A stretch of DNA of 64,000 nt from Combretum micranthum (Eukaryota > Streptophyta > Magnoliopsida > Myrtales > Combretaceae). The notes under the pieces are model-generated. The model made no database searches. It saw only the letters and a program-made list of their open reading frames with translations, and was not told the DNA's origin. The position numbers and the translations under genes are program-made. Below are positions 58,932 to 64,000 of the stretch, piece by piece (positions within the stretch are counted from its first letter, which is position 1; each line of letters starts with the position of its first letter). The stretch is taken from positions 124,001 to 188,000 of the forward strand of contig JAMXBD010002498.1 in the NCBI GenBank assembly GCA_024138025.1. Reading direction: 5' to 3'.

Positions 58932-59567
58932 AGCTAGTTGATCGGCTTCGTTCGAATTAGACCCTTGTTCCCGATTTCGAATTCGTCGGTTTCGTTTGTT
59001 TATACAATGTTTAATGAATTTTTAGTATCTTTAGTAAGTTTTAAATTTCGAAGGAACAGGATTATTAACAAATTCAAAAGTTGCGAAAATCTGGAAATCA
59101 AACTCGGAAAGAATGGAATTCATAAATCCATCATAAGGAAGATAAAATAAAATAAAAAAAAATTTCACACATAAAGTAACAAGTCGAAGCTTCATAACGA
59201 TAATGTGAATGGATGAATGTTCATGTGATCTATATGCGATTGATGTTCTTTATGCCTCATGACTAGTACGCATGCTTTCCACAACTCCTTTTCTTTAAAA
59301 CAAACTTGACCTTTTCATTACTTTAGTGAGCCATACAACAATATTACATCAAGATTTGGTCCCCAAAATTTGGCTAACTAAGTTCCAATTCCGATTCTAG
59401 ACAACTTCCCTATTCCTGAGAACATGACAAAATACAAGGAACAAGAAACAAATAAAACATTAACTATCCTGAGATCCTAAGGCAAATTGGCATCTCGCAT
59501 TGCCTACTACAAAATAAGAAAATCAGGACTCCTCTTGGACTTTATGGGTTAGCTAACATCCCGGTCT
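58932..59567. other. Spacer between gag and the extra ORF, no gene seen
   Basis: Non-coding on the minus strand as far as I can read. It contains A-rich stretches near 59140-59165. It would be an intercistronic leader for gag in the element transcript, or an intron (unproven). Confidence 0.5.
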
Positions 59568-60629
59568 CTACTCATCACTAGAGTCATCGGGGGTCGGGCT
59601 AGGAGGTCGTCTCCTGCTGGTAGAACCGCCATCATCCCGTCGGATGAACAAACTAAGGTACTCCCTCGTAGTCATCCTCCGTTTCCTAGCAGGTCGGACT
59701 AAGGGTTCCGGGTCTTCACTTTCTTCATCTTCCTCTGTACCTTGCCCTTCCCTCGGGCTTACATCATTCTCCTCGCCTCTAACCTCTGGCTCACCCACCT
59801 GAGTCTCTATTATCTCATTCTCTCTCACTGGCTCTCCGCCCATGCCTTCTATCTCCATAGGTTCGGGGGCTACAGGCTCAACTACCACCATATCAAGTAC
59901 AGGGGGATTTTCACCTTCTACATAAACATCCCTCAACATCAAAGGATCAAACTCGGGCTCTACTCTACCACTATCAGGTATCTCTAGCTCCCGATTAAAA
60001 TCCCATACAATCGGGTTGGGTTCCGGATTCACTTCAGCTTCCGGCTCGGCTGGTGGGGTAGGGGTTCTAGGAACTACATTTTCTTCCCAGTTAGGATCCT
60101 CCTCAGGGTCCTCTTCCTCTTCTTCTTCTTCTTCATCCTCTCCAATCACAGGTGCCCCATTCAATTGCATGCCTATATCAATAGCTGGAGGTGGAGCTAT
60201 CACTCGGGGTGGGAGAATATCTAAGTAGATCGCATGCCAGGTGATATGATTCCATGCATCTGCTAAATTCCAGTCAGGGTGATCATACAAATTATCGTGG
60301 GCATACACATATAAAGGCCCTATGGGAATCCATACTCTAAAATCTGGAGGGGTTCGGTTTCCTCTACCCTTCAAAATAAACATAGCTTCTCTAGTCATGG
60401 GCTCATGCCCATAATCAACCATGATCCTCTCTAGAGTATAAATTGTCTCCAATTTTGTCCAGCTCCTTCTTCCCATGGGATCATACCTCACTCGATCCAC
60501 TACTGAGGCCCATCTGGTATATCTCAATCCATCCTTCCATAACTTGTACATTTCCCCTATAGTCCGGGGATGTCTGGCTAAGGCAAAATCTTCACACAGT
60601 TCTCTTAGCCTCCATCTATATTCTACCAT
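59568..60629 (-). CDS. Unrecognised 353-codon ORF between PBS and gag
   Basis: An intact frame in sense with the element, ATG at 60629 (60627-60629). It starts MVEYRWRLRELCEDFALARH and has a Trp/Tyr-rich N-terminal half (LWKDGLRYTRWASVVD, RRSWTKLETIYTLERIMVDY, WNLADAWNHITWHAIYLD). An acidic run EDEEEEEEEEDPEED follows near residue 165-180, then a Pro/Glu-rich region and a basic patch (RPARKRRMTTREYLSLF) near the C-terminus. It ends SPTPDDSSDE. I do not recognise the family and assign no function. The frame is open for 20 codons above the ATG, back to a TAG at 60690-60692. That TAG falls in 'ttttgatgtag', a splice-acceptor-like site, so a spliced upstream exon is possible. It is intact while gag and pol carry indels. 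Confidence 0.7.
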   Translation of the reverse strand: MVEYRWRLRELCEDFALARHPRTIGEMYKLWKDGLRYTRWASVVDRVRYDPMGRRSWTKLETIYTLERIMVDYGHEPMTREAMFILKGRGNRTPPDFRVWIPIGPLYVYAHDNLYDHPDWNLADAWNHITWHAIYLDILPPRVIAPPPAIDIGMQLNGAPVIGEDEEEEEEEEDPEEDPNWEENVVPRTPTPPAEPEAEVNPEPNPIVWDFNRELEIPDSGRVEPEFDPLMLRDVYVEGENPPVLDMVVVEPVAPEPMEIEGMGGEPVRENEIIETQVGEPEVRGEENDVSPREGQGTEEDEESEDPEPLVRPARKRRMTTREYLSLFIRRDDGGSTSRRRPPSPTPDDSSDE

Positions 60630-60810
60630 TGTCTCATCATTTCTCTTCGTGAAATTCCTGGCCCTCTCCCTGGTCTCACCCAGGGAGACCTACATCAAAA
60701 CAATACTCTAATCAGACTTAGCAAGAAAACGTTTTTAACTCCATTTAACCTATTATTAGGTTTCTAAGTCCGGTTTCTTTTAATTATATTGTCTTGCTTT
60801 ATAACCTAGA

Positions 60811-60822
60811 GCTCTGATACCA
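60811..60822 (-). other. Primer-binding site, initiator Met tRNA
   Basis: The minus strand reads TGGTATCAGAGC, the standard plant iMet PBS of many chromoviruses. It is separated from the LTR end (60831) by eight bases. Confidence 0.95.
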
Positions 60823-61439
60823 ACTTAAACTGTCACGCCCCGTAGGGTATCCTAAACGTAACAGCCCGCCACATACTAAGTAAGACTCTCGAGTTCTCCC
60901 CGAGCCCTTCGGGAGTCTTAAATAGATGTAAAGCGTTCCTCTACGACAATAGAATACTTCGACAAATGGAGTTAAACAGTTTAGCGTGGCATTCAATAGC
61001 CATAGATAACAAATCAAAACGCATAATTATAGTTTACAAAATCTAAGGGGCATTCCCCCGCAAAATAATAACAAGTCCATTACAGTCATCCAGAGTCCTT
61101 AGTTTCCAATGGAAGTCTATACAAAAAGAAATGGATTAAACTTCTACGGGAAACTCCTATCTCCGGTACCTGTGCTGTGGCTTGCCTCGGCCTAAGCCAT
61201 ATAAACTCGTGCTACAATAGATAAAAACTATGGGGGCGTAAGCTAACTAGCTTAGTGAGTAATAACTTCCATAACACAATTAAATACGAATCATTCAAAC
61301 AAGTGGTTATTCAAGCAAGTGGATGCATCAAACAAATGTGATCAACAAACATATGACCAACCGGAAATCATATGTGGATGGACTTGCGCCCTCCATCCCG
61401 GTTAGCAGATTAACGAATCCTGCGGTACGACGCCGTTTA

Positions 61440-61562
61440 AGCTCACGATCAACTAACAATATTTCATTTTATGGATCACGATTAACCAACAAATTCGTTT
61501 TATGGATCACGATTAACCAACATATTCGTTTTATGGGTCACGAAAAACCAACTAATGCGAAT
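61440..61562. repeat. 31-bp tandem repeat in Tekay LTR (right)
   Basis: The counterpart of 51251-51372 with the same unit sequence. It shows that the array predates the insertion of the element. Confidence 0.9.
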
Positions 61563-63572
61563 GCTCCAACCCCATCGTGATATGAATGAATCCAATTTAC
61601 AATTGAAGTCGAATACACATTAGCTCAATTCTTTTAGGTGACCAACAAGTATTCGCAGACATTCATCATAGGGTACTAGCTAATCAATCAATAGCTTAAC
61701 ACCCGGTTTCGATATTCCTTAAGTTCCATTTCACATATCAACAGTAGACAACATATATAATTTCCCATATACCCCATCATGCATATACAATTTCTTTTTA
61801 TCTTTGCCTACACCACTAGTGCCACTATTACAATCACATTCATTAATTGAGAGTGGAAGTAAAACTCACTCGGCCATTGGACGCCGGTCTTTCTAATAGT
61901 AGTAGTCGGGAGGTAGGGTGTCTCCTGCTCGGGATCACTACCAAGCAAGAATAATCCTAATGAGATTCTCATTATGTAACCAAATCAAACTATACATCTT
62001 AACTAGATGAATTCGGATTTCTCGCTATTTGTGGAAGTTCCGACTTAAAATGGCCATAACTTGATCATTTCAACTCGGAATTTCGCAAACTTTATATCGA
62101 TCTCTATCTACTTCGAAAGATCTATCTATTTCTAATATTAAATTCAAGTTTTGAAAATAGTAAAGTCATGGAACAGTAGGATCAGTTCTGTTCCACAATT
62201 TTTTCCAATTCGACAATTTGTTTTGCTTTTGATAAGAAATGTTCCTAGTTGATGATTCATGCATGAATGGTATAGGAATGAATTACTAACACGAATGCCA
62301 TGACATGAACTTAATATATGCATAGTCATGATGATTTTGTGATAATAAACTCTTATGAACTCTTAAGGTTGGAAAATCCCATAAAGGTTATTTCTAAGAA
62401 GCTATTCTTCCACTTAATGCTCCCTAGGGTTTCTTTGACTTTTAATCTTGTAATTCACTTGTTATTTATCTAAAAATAAGTCCTCAAGGCCTATAGTAGT
62501 CATGGCCTTCATTCATGCATAAAAATCCATATTTTTCATTTGGTAAACATCTTTTTAAACTAGCTACTTGTAGAAATCCGAATTTCGTAAATCTCATTTC
62601 CATGCATTTTTCTTATGAAAAAACTTGTCTAATGCATTAAAATTTGAAGCTCTATTATATATATTATCTAAGGACTTCATTTAGCTTATAAAACATCCAA
62701 TTTGGACTTAAATTCTAAGTGTTCTTGTAGGCATGAACCTAAGTTACGAATTTGACTACACATCCATATTTCAATATTTTCCATTCGAACTTCATTCCTT
62801 ATTTTTACAATTCTATCATGCCTAAACTCTCCTAAATTTATAAAAATCATTCCTTCAATATACCTATTACACATACCCTTCATTTTTCTTATAAAATATG
62901 AGTTCAAAAGTGGTTTTGGTGGTCTTTAAAGTAGGGTTTCCATTTCATCCATTTCATCCGAATTTTCAACATTTCCTATGTGACAAAGTCCTTCCTTTTT
63001 CAATGTTCTTGCTTCCTATATGTAAATATCCACTATCTAACACCTCTATACATGATCAAGACTACATTTTTATGATCATCAATGCATGGAAAATAAAGTA
63101 ACTCTATGATCATACATGTAAATGACAATGTGAGTGTCTAAACTTTAGATCTACTAACTATAATGCATGAATCATAAATATCATGGCATGAACATTAATA
63201 TATATATAAGATCTCTACTTTACATGCATGAATAAGATGGGATCTTAACATAAACACATCTAAACACTAGATCCATGTCTTATGATGGCTTGATATTCTT
63301 GTTCATGTGTTTTCATGTCCCTAACAAGAGCTCATTGGGATTTAAATGAGAAAACACCAAGATATAGTCTTGCCATTACAAGATCTAGGATGAACAAGAC
63401 TTAAATACACATACCAATGGAGTCTTGAAGGAGGAAAGAAGAAGAAACAAAGTTGGAAGTGTGAGGATGGGGAGGGGGCAAGCTCACGGCACTAAAGGGG
63501 GAGGAAGGAGAGAGTTTTTCTCTTTTTCAAAAATTAAAACAAGAAGAAATGAAGAGAGAGAGAGAGAAAAAT

Positions 63573-63585
63573 ATGTATATATATG
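63573..63585 (-). promoter_or_regulatory. TATA box of Tekay LTR (right, active 5' LTR)
   Basis: 'catatatatacat' on the minus strand precedes a CT-rich leader. As the 5' LTR, this copy would drive the genomic transcript, which would run about 2.7 kb through LTR sequence before the PBS. Confidence 0.6.
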
Positions 63586-64000
63586 AAGTAAATTAGGGTT
63601 TAGTTATACAAAATAGGGTTTAGTTATACAAAATGGGGTAAAAATAATTAAATGGAGAGGGAAACAAGAGAGGAGGGGGGGGGGGGGGCACGGGCACTCC
63701 TTGTGTGTGTGTGTGTGTTTTGAAAAATTGAAATTTTGTAATTTAGTTAATTAAAATGTAATAAATGTGATAATTGATTAAGAGACAAAATTTATTGGGA
63801 AAGAAAATTGAAATGAGTAGTTGTAAGGATGTAAGAATAGGGTATGGGTAGTGTGTAGTGTAGGTTGTACTTGTGAATAGTAGACAAGACATCTACTTTA
63901 CCGGTTGTTCCGAAAACACGGGAAAAGCTATAACTGTAATTTTTTATAGCTCGGAAAATTATAAAATTGATATTTTTGGAATCCTTATAAAATTATGATT

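Larger units (their letters stand above)
60831..64000 (-). mobile_element. 5' LTR of Tekay-like chromovirus, cut by window end
   Basis: It starts TGTCACGCCCCGTAGGG on the plus strand and follows the left LTR (50642-54058) throughout at near identity, ending in the window inside the U3 text corresponding to about 53765. About 300 bases remain outside. Differences are mostly one- or two-base indels, with few substitutions. The right copy also has a 20-bp direct duplication ('tagggtttagttatacaaaa') at about 63596-63635. Same promoter, exon-like segments and repeats as the left copy. Confidence 0.95.

Noticed and set aside
1..64000. Host protein-coding gene, tRNA or rRNA
   Set aside because: I looked for exons with non-transposon domains and for tRNA-like cloverleaf boxes and found none that I could support.

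Overview
This window looks like repeat-dense nuclear DNA of a flowering plant, most likely a eudicot. It is AT-rich and I see no ordinary host gene in it. Almost everything recognisable is a retrotransposon or DNA transposon, nested several layers deep. Lineages were assigned from protein motifs, primer-binding sites (PBS), polypurine tracts (PPT) and target-site duplications (TSD), all read by eye.

Layout. 1-3792: 3' end of a Ty3/gypsy chromovirus (integrase, chromodomain, PPT, 2.6-kb LTR; 'type A'). 4022-14794: an old LTR ('type B') interrupted by two solo LTRs, 6821-10714 (type B, TSD ACATA) and 11844-14744 (type A, TSD ATATG). 14795-17800: decayed AT-rich DNA with a non-autonomous hAT element (16629-17330, 8-bp TSD). 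17800-20058: left part of a degenerate Tat-lineage gypsy pol, itself split by a 713-bp Mutator-like element (9-bp TSD). 20059-47805: a block of later insertions inside that Tat element. It holds a type A solo LTR (20059-22795, TSD CATAT), pieces of other LTRs, an Athila-lineage element (about 26100-43060) whose 5' LTR carries a further solo LTR (26203-30303), and a 5'-truncated Ty1/copia element (36388-40182) inserted in the Athila pol. 47806-50641: the rest of the Tat element (RNase H, integrase, and a 3' region with 39-bp tandem repeats). 50642-64000: a young minus-strand Tekay-like chromovirus with two near-identical LTRs of about 3.4 kb, iMet PBS, gag, protease, RT, RNase H, integrase and chromodomain, plus an unrecognised 353-codon ORF between the PBS and gag. 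Its right LTR runs off the window.

Most notable signals. (1) A GC-rich, palindrome-rich 'GCCGG' module occurs five times, in three type A chromovirus LTRs and twice in the unrelated Athila element, and includes a shared linker. (2) Unrelated hairpin-like arrays sit in several of the other LTRs. (3) The type B and Tekay LTRs share splice-site-bounded exon-like segments, including one of exactly 70 nt in two separate families. (4) The Tekay element carries the extra pre-gag ORF. Many frameshifts lie in otherwise conserved coding regions. Some are decay; in the young Tekay element, sequencing indels remain possible.
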